NCBI RefSeq assembly: GCF_004571025.1
Contig: NZ_SPQT01000001.1
Span: 496,001-560,000 of the forward strand
Length of the DNA stretch: 64,000 bases
Direction: 5' to 3'
From: Bradyrhizobium niftali
GTDB taxonomy: Bacteria; Pseudomonadota; Alphaproteobacteria; Rhizobiales; Xanthobacteraceae
Shown here: piece after piece, positions 44,630-53,497 of the stretch
How positions within the stretch are numbered: position 1 is the first letter of the stretch
Layout of the letters: the number at the start of each line of letters is the position of its first letter
Made by a program: the position numbers and the translations under genes
The notes under the pieces: model-generated
What the model saw: the letters and a program-made list of their open reading frames with translations, nothing else
Database searches by the model: none
Told to the model about the DNA's origin: nothing

Positions 44630-46308
44630 GCGCGGACCACGCAACACCCCATCGCTCGCCGGCCTGGCCGGCGGATGAGCCCTGGCATCTCGCGATGCCG
44701 GAGGGGACGCTTTACGACGCGCTGGCGCGCGCGGCGAACGACCGGCCGTCGCATCCGGCGACGGTGTTTTACGGTGCAAGCCTGAGCTACGCCGAGCTGC
44801 GCGAGCGCGTCGACGCTATGGCGGGTTTCCTGCAGAGTGCTTGCGGTGTGAAGCGCGGCGACCGCGTCATGATCGCGCTGCAGAACTCGCCGCAATATGT
44901 CATGGCCTACTACGCGGTGATGCGGGCGGACGCCGTGATCGTGCCCGTCAACCCCATGAACAGGACCGCCGAGATCGCGTATTTGGCATCGGACAGCGGC
45001 GCCAGGGTAGCGATCCTCGGCAGCGAGCTGAGCGACGTGTTTGCGCCGCTGGTGGGTAACACTATCACTCATGCGATCGTCGCGCAGTATCGCGACGAGG
45101 TTCCGGTCGCGACCCCCTATACGCTGCCGTCCTGCGTGACCGAAGCGCCGGCGGAGGTACCATCGTCGCCGGGCTGGCATTCCTGGTTATCCGCAATCGC
45201 GCAAGGCTTGCGTCCCGCTGCAATGACCCCGGGCCCGGACGATCTCATGATCCTGCCCTATACGTCGGGCACGACAGGCAAGCCCAAGGCCTGCATGCAT
45301 AGCCATCGCAGCGCGCTCTTCACGGCCGTGCTGCAGGCGCGCTGGTATGGGCTCGGTGGCGGCGACGTGATGACCGGTTTCATGCCGCTGTTCCACGTCG
45401 CGGGCATGCAGGGCTCGATGAATGCGGCTGTGGTGACGGGCGCCACGCTGCTGTTGATGGCGCGCTGGGACAAGGATCTGCTGCCCGATCTGTTCGAGAC
45501 CTATGGCGTGACGTTCTGGAACGCGGCCCCGACCATGATCGTCGACGTCCTCGCAAGCGCCCGGTTCCGCGACCGGTGTTTTGCGAAGCTGAAGGTGCTG
45601 ACCGGCGGCGGCGCTGCGATGCCGGCGGCGGTGGCCGAGCGGCTGAAGGGACGCTTCGGTCTCGATTTCGTCGAGGGCTACGGCATGACCGAGACCATGT
45701 CGCCGACCCACCTCAACCCGATGGCGGCGCCGAAGCGGCAGTGCCTCGGCATCGCCGTGCAGGAGACGGATGCAAGGATCGTCGATCCCGAGAGCCTGAT
45801 CGAGCTGGACGACAACGTGGTCGGTGAGATCGTCGTGCACGGGCCGCAGGTGCTGCAAGGCTACTGGAACAGCCCGCAGGCCGACGCTGAGGCGTTCATC
45901 GAACTCGCCGGCAAACGGTTCCTGCGCACGGGCGATCTAGGCTATCGCGATGCCGACGGCTATTTCTTTGCGGTGGACCGCCTCAAGCGGATGATCAATG
46001 TCAGCGGCTTCAAGGTGTGGCCGGCCGAGGTGGAGGCCGCGATGTACCAGAACCGCGCCATCCGGGAGTGCTGTATCGTCTCTGCGCCGGACGATTATCG
46101 CGGCGAGACCGTCAAGGCCCTGGTGGTGCTGGACGAGGCGATGCGCACGACGACGTCGCCAGATGACATCGTTGGCTGGGCGCGTGGTGCGATGGCGAGC
46201 TACAAGGCGCCGCGCGCCGTGGTCTTTGTCGAGTCCCTGCCGCGCACCGCAAGCAACAAGATTAACTGGCGGCTCTTGCAGGACGCCGAATGGGGGCGGA
46301 CCACATGA
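44626..46308 (+). CDS. acyl-CoA synthetase (AMP-binding family)
   Basis: Adenylate-forming acyl-CoA ligase, 560 aa. The AMP motif PYTSGTTGKPK (211-221), EGYGMTET, the hinge TGDLGYRDADGYFF, the RLKRMINVSGFKVWP region and the C-terminal Lys545 (TASNKINW) are all present. It activates a carboxylic acid, perhaps the keto- or semialdehyde-derived acid of the operon, to its CoA ester. The start is GTG at 44626, coupled to the aminotransferase stop. Confidence 0.9.
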   Translation: MSADHATPHRSPAWPADEPWHLAMPEGTLYDALARAANDRPSHPATVFYGASLSYAELRERVDAMAGFLQSACGVKRGDRVMIALQNSPQYVMAYYAVMRADAVIVPVNPMNRTAEIAYLASDSGARVAILGSELSDVFAPLVGNTITHAIVAQYRDEVPVATPYTLPSCVTEAPAEVPSSPGWHSWLSAIAQGLRPAAMTPGPDDLMILPYTSGTTGKPKACMHSHRSALFTAVLQARWYGLGGGDVMTGFMPLFHVAGMQGSMNAAVVTGATLLLMARWDKDLLPDLFETYGVTFWNAAPTMIVDVLASARFRDRCFAKLKVLTGGGAAMPAAVAERLKGRFGLDFVEGYGMTETMSPTHLNPMAAPKRQCLGIAVQETDARIVDPESLIELDDNVVGEIVVHGPQVLQGYWNSPQADAEAFIELAGKRFLRTGDLGYRDADGYFFAVDRLKRMINVSGFKVWPAEVEAAMYQNRAIRECCIVSAPDDYRGETVKALVVLDEAMRTTTSPDDIVGWARGAMASYKAPRAVVFVESLPRTASNKINWRLLQDAEWGRTT

Positions 46309-46411
46309 GGTGCGCCCGGCTGGAAAAGCGGTGCGCGGCTGCGTTATGCTGCAGGCGCCGGACAATCACTGAAGCTGCGGCTTCTCCCAAGAGATCACCA
46401 GGAATTCGCTG

Positions 46412-47344
46412 ATGCGCATCGTCAATGTCGCCGCCGCCCAGATGGGCCCGATCCAGAAAGCCGACAGCCGCGAGGCCGTGGTCAAGCGCATGATTGCGCT
46501 GATGGACGAAGCCAAGGCCAAGGGCGCCGACCTGATCGTCTATCCGGAACTGGCGCTGACGACGTTCTTCCCGCGCTGGTACGTGGAGGACCGGGCCGAG
46601 TTCGACAACTGGTTCGAGCGCGAGATGCCGAGCGCGGCGACGAAACCGCTGTTCGAGCGCGCGGCGCAGCACCAGATGGCGATGAATTTCGGCTATGCGG
46701 AGCTGACGCCCGACGGCCATCACTTCAACACCGCTATTCTCACCGACAAGTCTGGCAAGATCGTCGGCAAATATCGCAAGGTCCATCTGCCGGGCCACGT
46801 GGAATACGACACCAAGCGCTCCCACCAGCACCTAGAGAAGCGCTATTTCGAGCCGGGTGATCTCGGCTTCAAGGTCTGGCGCGAGCTGGGCGGCATCATC
46901 GGCATGGCCATCTGCAACGACCGGCGCTGGCCCGAGACCTATCGCGTCATGGGCCTGCAGGGCGTCGAGATGGTGCTGATCGGCTACAACACACCGTCCG
47001 TGAATGCGGAGAAGAGCGAGGAGGGCATCGAGAAGCGCCTGTTTCACAATCGCCTCTCGGTGCAGGCCGGCGCCTATCAGAATTCAACCTGGGTGGTCGC
47101 GGTCGGCAAGGCCGGCGTCGAGGACGGGCATCCGCTGTTCGGCGGCAGCCTGATCGTCGATCCCAATGGCGAGATCGTCGCCGAGGCCAGGACGGAGGAC
47201 GACGAGGTTCTGGTTCACGCTTGCGATCTCGATGCCACCATTTTCGGCAAGACCACGATCTTCGATTTTGCCCGGCATCGCCGTATCGAGCATTACGGCC
47301 TGATCACCAGCCAAACCGGCGCGGTGCCGCCGCCGGAGAAGTGA
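46412..47344 (+). CDS. N-carbamoyl-D-amino-acid hydrolase (carbon-nitrogen hydrolase family)
   Basis: Nitrilase-superfamily enzyme, 310 aa, that converts N-carbamoyl-D-amino acids to D-amino acids, CO2 and ammonia. The triad is Glu46 (YPELALTTFFPRW), Lys123 (KYRKVHLPGH) and Cys168 (AICNDRRWPE). The blocks TFFPRW, LEKRYFEPGDLGF and GYNTP match the characterised Agrobacterium-type carbamoylases very closely from memory. An AGGA site is eight bases upstream. A 103-bp gap before it may contain its own promoter. With the hydantoinase at 48734 it makes a D-specific route. Confidence 0.92.
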   Translation: MRIVNVAAAQMGPIQKADSREAVVKRMIALMDEAKAKGADLIVYPELALTTFFPRWYVEDRAEFDNWFEREMPSAATKPLFERAAQHQMAMNFGYAELTPDGHHFNTAILTDKSGKIVGKYRKVHLPGHVEYDTKRSHQHLEKRYFEPGDLGFKVWRELGGIIGMAICNDRRWPETYRVMGLQGVEMVLIGYNTPSVNAEKSEEGIEKRLFHNRLSVQAGAYQNSTWVVAVGKAGVEDGHPLFGGSLIVDPNGEIVAEARTEDDEVLVHACDLDATIFGKTTIFDFARHRRIEHYGLITSQTGAVPPPEK

Positions 47345-47349
47345 CGCCG

Positions 47350-48018
47350 ATGGCAGGCAAGGACTCATCAGGCATTCCCCTGCGCGAGCTCGATCCCCGC
47401 GACCGCTACAAGCTGCTCTGCGGCGTGGTGGTGCCGCGGCCGATCGCGCTGGTGACGACGCTGGACGAGAGCGGGGCGGTCAATGCCGCCCCCTTCAGCT
47501 TCTTCAACGTCTTCTCCGAGAGTCCCGCCCTGATCGTGCTGGGGCTTCAGCACAAGCCGGATCACAGCCCGAAGGACACGACCCGCAACATCCATCGCGA
47601 CGGCGAGTTCGTGGTTCACATGGTGGACGAGGCGCTGTCGGTGGCGATGAACGACTGCGCGGTCGATTTTCCCTCCGGCGACAGCGAGGTCGCCGCGACC
47701 GGGCTTGCCACGCTGCCCTCGGTCGACGTGAAGGTGCCGCGCCTTGCTGCAGCCCCCTTCGCGCTGGAATGCCGCCGCCACGTCGTGATGACCTTCTCGC
47801 CCGATCGCGAGCTGCTGGTCGGCGAGGTGCTCAGGATTCACGCCCGCGAAGGCCTCGTCGATAAGGCCAACATGTATGTCGATCTCGACGCTTACCGGCC
47901 GATCGGCCGCATGTTCGGCAATCTCTACACGACGCAGCGGGACACGTTTGCGCTGGTCCGCGAGAGCCACGCGCAGTGGCTCGCGCGGCAGGACGCCAAA
48001 GAGCTGAAGGACGCCTAG
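47350..48018 (+). CDS. flavin reductase-like split-barrel protein
   Basis: FMN-binding split-barrel protein of the DIM6/NTAB group, 222 aa, with CGVVVPRPIALVTTLDESG and NAAPFSFFNVFSESPALIVLG. It differs from the RutF-like reductase at 37182 in length and motif. It might serve the FAD monooxygenase at 51942 or another oxygenase; a link is not shown by the sequence. It starts five bases after the carbamoyl hydrolase gene and its stop overlaps the convergent racemase stop. Confidence 0.85.
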   Translation: MAGKDSSGIPLRELDPRDRYKLLCGVVVPRPIALVTTLDESGAVNAAPFSFFNVFSESPALIVLGLQHKPDHSPKDTTRNIHRDGEFVVHMVDEALSVAMNDCAVDFPSGDSEVAATGLATLPSVDVKVPRLAAAPFALECRRHVVMTFSPDRELLVGEVLRIHAREGLVDKANMYVDLDAYRPIGRMFGNLYTTQRDTFALVRESHAQWLARQDAKELKDA

Positions 48019-48677
48019 TGAGCCGAGAACTGCACCGTACCCAGTGCCATGGTGACGGCCGCCTGTGTCGGGTCGATCACGGGAATACGAAGCGCGTCTT
48101 CCAGCGGGCGGCGGTGGCGGGCCATGCCGGCGCAGCCCATCACGATGGCGCGGGCGCCGTCCTCGTCGCGCAGTGCGCGGCCGATATCGATCATCTTCGC
48201 CAAAGTGCCTTCGCCCGAGGCGGTTTCCGCAACGCTCATGTTGAGCGGCCGTTCGCCGGCGAGGCGGTCGGTCAGGCCCATCTGCCTGAGATAGCGCATG
48301 TGTCGGGGGATCGAGCGCTGGGCAATGGCGATGACGCCAAAGGTCTCGGCGCGCGCCAGCGCCGTCAGCACGCCGCACTCGGCGATGCCGAACACCGGCC
48401 GGTCGGTGCCCTCGCGGCAGACCTGAAGACCGGGATCGCTGTAGCAGGCGATGACGAAGGCAGCCGAGCTGTTGTCGCTTTCCACCAGCCGGCGCAGCGG
48501 CATCGCGACGCTGTCGACGTCGGCCTGGCTTTCAATGCCGAAGGGACCCTCGGCCAGGCTCTGGCAGACCAGTTCCGGCCCGCTTTCGAAACCGAGCGGC
48601 TTCAAGGCATCCTCCAGCCCTTGCGTCACCGCGGGATTGGAGTTCGGATTGATAACGAGAATGCGTGGCCGGGGCAT
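48015..48677 (-). CDS. hydantoin racemase-like Asp/Glu racemase family enzyme
   Basis: Two-cysteine racemase of 220 aa. Cys78 (VIACYSDPGL) and Cys182 (VMGCAGM) are the expected acid/base pair, and the N-terminus is ILVINPNSNP. It would racemise 5-substituted hydantoins so that both enantiomers can enter the D-specific hydantoinase/carbamoylase route. It is divergent from the hydantoinase gene with a 56-bp gap, and AGGAAG precedes its ATG. Compare the cysteine-less homologue at 5377. Confidence 0.88.
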   Translation of the reverse strand: MPRPRILVINPNSNPAVTQGLEDALKPLGFESGPELVCQSLAEGPFGIESQADVDSVAMPLRRLVESDNSSAAFVIACYSDPGLQVCREGTDRPVFGIAECGVLTALARAETFGVIAIAQRSIPRHMRYLRQMGLTDRLAGERPLNMSVAETASGEGTLAKMIDIGRALRDEDGARAIVMGCAGMARHRRPLEDALRIPVIDPTQAAVTMALGTVQFSAH

Positions 48678-48733
48678 GCTGGTCTTCCTGCGAAATTGCG
48701 ATCACGTGCCTCAAGCCTATCACGGAGTGCCTC

Positions 48734-50203
48734 ATGACTGAACCCACCTACGACCTGATCATTCGCGGCGGCCGCGTCGCGACCACAACGGATGTGTTCG
48801 AGGCCGATGTCGCCATCTCCGGCGAGACCATCGCCGCCGTCGGCCGCGGCCTTCCGGCGGCCAAGCGCGAGATCGACGCGCGCGGCAAGCTGGTGCTGCC
48901 CGGCGGCGTCGATAGCCACGCCCATATCGAGCAATTGTCCGCGGCCGGCATCATGAATGCCGATACGTTCGAGAGTGCGACCGTCTCCGCCGCGTTCGGC
49001 GGCACCACCACGGTGATCCCGTTCGCAGCCCAGCATGTCGGCATGAAGCTGCCGCAGGTGGTGGAGGACTATCACGCGCTGGCGAAGAAGGGCGCGGTGA
49101 TCGACTACGCCTTCCACATGATCATTGCGGACGCGACCAGGGAGACGGTCGAGGAGCACATTCCGGCACTGGTGAAGCAGGGCCATGCCTCGATCAAGAT
49201 CTTCATGACCTACGACCGGCTCAAGGTCGACGACGAACCGCTGCTCGACATCCTCCTCGCGGCGCGCCAGTCCGGCGCGATGCTGTGCGCGCACGCCGAA
49301 AACCACGGCATTATCGCCTGGATGGTGAAGCGCCTGCTCGCGCGCGGCTACACGATGCCGAAATACCACGCCGTCAGCCACGCCCGCGTGTCGGAGGCGG
49401 AAGCGTTCACCCGCCTGATCGGGATGGCGGCGCTGATCGATCAGCCCATCATGATCTTCCATGTCTCGACCGCCGAAGGCGCCAAGGTGATCCGCGACTC
49501 GCGCGGGCAGGGGCTCAAGGTTTTTGCCGAGACCTGTCCGCAATATCTGTTCCTCACCGCCGCCGATCTCGACAAGCCCGGCGCAGACGGCGCCAAATGG
49601 ATGTGCAGCCCGCCGCCGCGCACGCATGCCGACCAGGAAGCGCTGTGGCAGGCGCTGTCGCTCGGCGATCTCCAGACCATCTCGTCGGATCATGCGCCGT
49701 ATCGCTTTGACGAGACCGGCAAGCTGCGCGCCGGCCCCAATCCCAACTTCAAGCAGGTCGCCAACGGCCTGCCGGGGCTGGAGCTGAGGCTGCCGCTCTT
49801 GTTCGACGCGATGGTGTCGAAGGGACGCTTGGGCCTGGAAAAGTTCGTCGAGTTGACCGCGACGGCACCGGCCAAGATCTACAATCTGCATCCGCGCAAG
49901 GGCTCGATCGCTGTTGGCGCAGACGCCGATATCGCGATCTGGGATCCCAACCGCGAGACCACGATCGCCGACGAGATGATGCACGATCTTGCCGGCTACA
50001 CGCCGTTTGCGGGGCGGAAGCTCAAGGGCTGGCCGGTGTCGGTGCTCTCGCGCGGCCGCGTCATCGTCGACGGCAACAAGTGCCTGGCGAGCGCCGGCAG
50101 CGGCAAGTTCCTGGCACGCAGCGGCGGCGAGGCGGCCAGGCCCACCGGCCGGCTCGTCGCCGACATGGATCCGGAACGGAATTTTGGAGCAAAGCTGCTG
50201 TGA
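48734..50203 (+). CDS. D-hydantoinase / dihydropyrimidinase
   Basis: Cyclic amidohydrolase, 489 aa. Metal ligands: His62 and His64 (DSHAH), carboxylated Lys155 (SIKIFMTYD), His187 (CAHAEN), His243 (FHVST) and Asp319 (SSDHAPY). It opens hydantoins or dihydropyrimidines to N-carbamoyl amino acids for the enzyme at 46412. It differs from the first hydantoinase (10406) in the DSHVH/DSHAH region and loop lengths. A GGAG site precedes the ATG. It leads a long rightward run that continues through the epimerase, SDR, monooxygenase and importers. Confidence 0.9.
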   Translation: MTEPTYDLIIRGGRVATTTDVFEADVAISGETIAAVGRGLPAAKREIDARGKLVLPGGVDSHAHIEQLSAAGIMNADTFESATVSAAFGGTTTVIPFAAQHVGMKLPQVVEDYHALAKKGAVIDYAFHMIIADATRETVEEHIPALVKQGHASIKIFMTYDRLKVDDEPLLDILLAARQSGAMLCAHAENHGIIAWMVKRLLARGYTMPKYHAVSHARVSEAEAFTRLIGMAALIDQPIMIFHVSTAEGAKVIRDSRGQGLKVFAETCPQYLFLTAADLDKPGADGAKWMCSPPPRTHADQEALWQALSLGDLQTISSDHAPYRFDETGKLRAGPNPNFKQVANGLPGLELRLPLLFDAMVSKGRLGLEKFVELTATAPAKIYNLHPRKGSIAVGADADIAIWDPNRETTIADEMMHDLAGYTPFAGRKLKGWPVSVLSRGRVIVDGNKCLASAGSGKFLARSGGEAARPTGRLVADMDPERNFGAKLL

Positions 50204-50219
50204 CGGTGGAACGCTCCCG

Positions 50220-51194
50220 ATGAAGATCGTCATCTTCGGCGGCACGGGGTTTGTCGGCCTCAATGTTGCGGAGGTGCTGCTCGCGCGCGGCCATGACGTG
50301 ACGCTGTATGACCGCGCAGAGCTGCCGCCATCCGCGCGGCGATCTCTTGCCGACTACGGCGCACGGCTCAAAGCCGTGCAGGGCGATATCACCGACGCAG
50401 CCACCATCGACGCCCTCATCGCCGGTGGCTGCGACGCGATTGTGCTCGGCGCGGCGGTCACCGCCGGGGACGAGCTCGAGCGGGTGTCGACCGCGCGCGT
50501 GCTCGAAATCAATGTGATGGCGCAGATCCCGATCCTGCTCTCCGCGATCCGTCATGGCGTTCGCCGCGTCGTCAATCTGTCGTCGGCATCGGCCTACGGC
50601 GCCGCCGGTGCACGGGTCGATATTCTGGACGAGGAGACGCCTTGCGATCCGGTCTCGTTCTACGCCATCAGCAAGTTCACTTCGGAACGATCAGTCGCCC
50701 GCCACGCCGAACTCTTTGGCGGCGATTTCCTGAGCGTACGCCTGAGCGCCTTGTTCGGTCCGTGGGAGAAACCCAGCTCGGTGCGCGATACGCCGAGCCT
50801 CCAGTTCCAGATTCTGGCTGCGTTCGCCCGCGGCGAGTCGGCCCTTCTGCCTGCGCCGGGGATCAAGGATTGGACCTACGCGCCGGACGCTGCCGAAGCC
50901 GTGGCACTGCTCATCGAAGCCGAGCGGCCGTGCCACCGGCTCTACAACATCTCCAGCGGCACGCCCTGGTCCGCGCTGCAATGGGGCGAGGCCTTTGCGG
51001 CCCTGCATCCCGGGCTGGAGTGTCGGCTCGCGGCGCCCGGAGAGAAGACCCTCATCAAGCTTCACGGTGGGGATCGTGCCCCGATGTCGGTCAAGCGGAT
51101 GGCGGATGAGTTCGGCTGGCGCGCCCGGTTCGGCTGCGCGGAGTCGGCCGCTGCGATGAGCGCTTGGTGGATGCAGCACAAGGAAGGGATCTGA
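50220..51194 (+). CDS. NAD-dependent epimerase/dehydratase family protein
   Basis: Extended SDR, 324 aa. The Rossmann motif is GGTGFVG at 7-13 (MKIVIFGGTG), Ser is in NLSSASAYG and the catalytic pair is YAISK. Such enzymes act on sugar nucleotides or on other acids and lactones. In this catabolic context an NAD-dependent hydroxy-acid or sugar-type step is possible, but specificity is unknown. The gene begins 16 bases after the hydantoinase stop. Confidence 0.85.
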   Translation: MKIVIFGGTGFVGLNVAEVLLARGHDVTLYDRAELPPSARRSLADYGARLKAVQGDITDAATIDALIAGGCDAIVLGAAVTAGDELERVSTARVLEINVMAQIPILLSAIRHGVRRVVNLSSASAYGAAGARVDILDEETPCDPVSFYAISKFTSERSVARHAELFGGDFLSVRLSALFGPWEKPSSVRDTPSLQFQILAAFARGESALLPAPGIKDWTYAPDAAEAVALLIEAERPCHRLYNISSGTPWSALQWGEAFAALHPGLECRLAAPGEKTLIKLHGGDRAPMSVKRMADEFGWRARFGCAESAAAMSAWWMQHKEGI

Positions 51195-51195
51195 C

Positions 51196-51945
51196 ATGCG
51201 GCTGCAGGGGCGCACGGCCATCATCACCGGAGCGGGCTCGGGCATCGGCCGCGCCAGCGCCAAGCTGTTTGCAGAGGAGGGCGCGCGCCTCGCTCTGGTT
51301 GATCGCGATGCCGCGGGGCTTGAGGAAACCCGGCGACTGGCAGGCGAAGCCACGACACATGTCGGCGACGTCGGCGATGCCGCATTCGCCGAGACCGTCG
51401 TCGGCGATGTCATGACGCGCCACGGCGGCCTCGACATCCTGATGACGGCCGCCGGCTTCTCCTGCGGCGGCACGGTGCTGACGACGAGCCCGGACGATTG
51501 GGACGCGGTGTTCCGCGCCAATGTCGGCGGCACCTGGCTGTGGGCGCGGGCCGCCGTGCCTCACATGCAGCGGCAGAACAGCGGCTCGATCATCACGCTG
51601 GCGTCGCAACTTGCCATTGCCGGCGGCAAGGGCAACAGCGCCTATATCGCCGCCAAGGGCGCGATCGTCAGCCTGACGCGGACGATGGCGGTGGATTTCG
51701 CCACCGACGGCATTCGTGTCAACGCGATCGCACCGGGCGCGATCGAAACGCCGATGCTTCGTCGCAGCTTTGCCCGTCACGCCAATGCGGAGGAGGTGCG
51801 CGAAGCCTCCCGCAACCGCCATGCCATGAAGCGCTTCGGCCAGGCGGAGGAAATCGCGCAGACGGCGCTGCATCTCGCCAGCGACGCGTCCTCGTTCACG
51901 ACCGGCACTGTGATGGTGGTTGACGGAGGCTGGCTCGCGGCATGA
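51196..51945 (+). CDS. short-chain dehydrogenase/reductase
   Basis: Classical SDR, 249 aa, with TGAGSGIG near residue 12, the NVGG block, Ser in TLASQ, YIAAK as the YxxxK pair, and TGTVMVVDGG at the end. The full tetrad is present, in contrast to the SDR at 33090. It should oxidise or reduce an alcohol or keto group. It overlaps the following flavoprotein gene by four bases. Confidence 0.88.
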   Translation: MRLQGRTAIITGAGSGIGRASAKLFAEEGARLALVDRDAAGLEETRRLAGEATTHVGDVGDAAFAETVVGDVMTRHGGLDILMTAAGFSCGGTVLTTSPDDWDAVFRANVGGTWLWARAAVPHMQRQNSGSIITLASQLAIAGGKGNSAYIAAKGAIVSLTRTMAVDFATDGIRVNAIAPGAIETPMLRRSFARHANAEEVREASRNRHAMKRFGQAEEIAQTALHLASDASSFTTGTVMVVDGGWLAA

Positions 51946-53378
51946 GTGACGCGCTGACAGAGCTCGAAGCCGATGTTCGCGCCGATCTCGCCATGATCGC
52001 GCATCCGGGCGCGGCATGGCTCGACCCGAAGATCGGGCCTGATGGCAAGCCGGCGCTGGATGTTCTCATCGTCGGCGCCGGTCAGTCGGGCATTGCCATC
52101 GGCTTCGGCCTGATGCGCTCCCGCGTCAGCAACATCCTGCTGCTCGACAAGGCCGAGGAGGGGAAGGAGGGCCCGTGGCTCACCTATGCCCGCATGCCGA
52201 CGCTGCGCAGCCCGAAGGACTACACCGGCCCGGACCTCGATATTCCCAGCCTGACCTACCAGTCCTGGCACGAGGCCCGCTTCGGCAAGGAGAGCTGGCA
52301 GGAACTCGGCCTGATCGAACGCGGCCATTGGGCCGAGTATCTGCTCTGGCTGCGGCGCACGATCGGCTTGCCGGTGCGCAACGGTTGCGAGCTTTTGGAG
52401 ATCGCGCCGGGACCTGATGGCCTGCTGGCCGCACGCGTGAACAGTGCCGGCGGTGTCGAGACGCTCCATGCGCGCAAGATCGTGCTGGCGACGGGGCAGG
52501 AGGGGATGGGCGGCTGGATGATCCCGGAGCCGCTCCGCCATCTGCCGGCGAGTTCGGTCGCGACCGTCGCCGACGACATCGACTTCGAAAAGCTCCGCGG
52601 CAAGCGGGTTGTCGTGATCGGCGCCGGCGCATCCGCCTTCGACAACGCGGCGACCGCGCTGGAGGCTGGCGCTGTCGAGGTGCATCTGTTGTGCCGCCGC
52701 GCGCAGATCCAGGTGATCCAGCCTTATCGCTGGCTGACCTTTCGCGGCTTCCTGCGCCATCTCAGCGATCTCGACGATGCCTGGCGCTGGCGCTTCATGC
52801 GCACCATCCTCGAGATGCGGGAAGGCTTTCCGCAGCCGACCTACGATCGCTGCGCGCGTCATGCCAATTTCACACTGCACGAGGGCGCGCCGGTCGAGGC
52901 TGCCCGGGAGACGGGCAAAGGCGTCGAATTGCAGACGCCGCGCGGCGCCATCCCTGCGGATTTCGTCATCTGCGGCACCGGCATCGACATGAACTTTGCC
53001 GGGCGCGGCGAGCTCAGCGGGGTTGCCGGCAACATCGCGACCTGGGCCGACCGCTATCAGCCGCCGGAGGGCGAGCGCAACGAACGGCTCGGCCGCTTTC
53101 CCTATCTCGCCGACGATTACGCCTTCACCGAGCGCGTAGCCGGCGAGACGCCGTGGATCTCCGACATCCATCTCTTCGCCATAGCCTCCACCATGAGTTT
53201 TGGCCCGTCGGGATCGTCGATCAACGCGATGACGACCGCCGTCCCGAAGCTGGTCCACGGCCTGACGCGCGGCCTGTTCCGCGCCGATGTCGCGCGGCAC
53301 TGGGCTTCGCTCAGCGCCTATGACGTGCCGCAGGCCGTGGTCATGCGGCCGGCACGAAAAATGGGGGAAATGCGATGA
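51942..53378 (+). CDS. FAD-dependent NAD(P)H monooxygenase-like flavoprotein
   Basis: Flavoprotein of 478 aa with two Rossmann sites: FAD (VLIVGAGQSG, about residue 41) and NADPH (VVVIGAGASA, about residue 225). The layout is that of flavin-containing or N-hydroxylating monooxygenases, but I do not find the Baeyer-Villiger fingerprint (FxGxxxHxxxW) between them. An N-terminal extension of about 38 residues precedes the FAD motif. It may hydroxylate an amine or acid. It is last of a three-gene set with the epimerase and SDR. Confidence 0.82.
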   Translation: MSDALTELEADVRADLAMIAHPGAAWLDPKIGPDGKPALDVLIVGAGQSGIAIGFGLMRSRVSNILLLDKAEEGKEGPWLTYARMPTLRSPKDYTGPDLDIPSLTYQSWHEARFGKESWQELGLIERGHWAEYLLWLRRTIGLPVRNGCELLEIAPGPDGLLAARVNSAGGVETLHARKIVLATGQEGMGGWMIPEPLRHLPASSVATVADDIDFEKLRGKRVVVIGAGASAFDNAATALEAGAVEVHLLCRRAQIQVIQPYRWLTFRGFLRHLSDLDDAWRWRFMRTILEMREGFPQPTYDRCARHANFTLHEGAPVEAARETGKGVELQTPRGAIPADFVICGTGIDMNFAGRGELSGVAGNIATWADRYQPPEGERNERLGRFPYLADDYAFTERVAGETPWISDIHLFAIASTMSFGPSGSSINAMTTAVPKLVHGLTRGLFRADVARHWASLSAYDVPQAVVMRPARKMGEMR

Positions 53379-53414
53379 TCATCCATGCGCCGCCGCGACG
53401 AAGCGTCCCCGCCA

Positions 53415-53436
53415 GCGCGCCGTGAGACTGGCGCGC
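53415..53436 (+). terminator. possible hairpin after the flavoprotein gene
   Basis: GCGCGCC and GGCGCGC are perfect 7-bp arms around an 8-base loop, followed within about ten bases by a T-rich segment (TTGCTTGTTTCTT). It lies between the monooxygenase stop and the peptide-importer start and could separate the two transcription units. The T-run is interrupted, so confidence is limited. Confidence 0.4.
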
Positions 53437-53497
53437 AACTTGCTTGTTTCTTAACCTGCCTTGCTGGCGTTCTCTTTCGAAATTCAGGGAAAAACGA

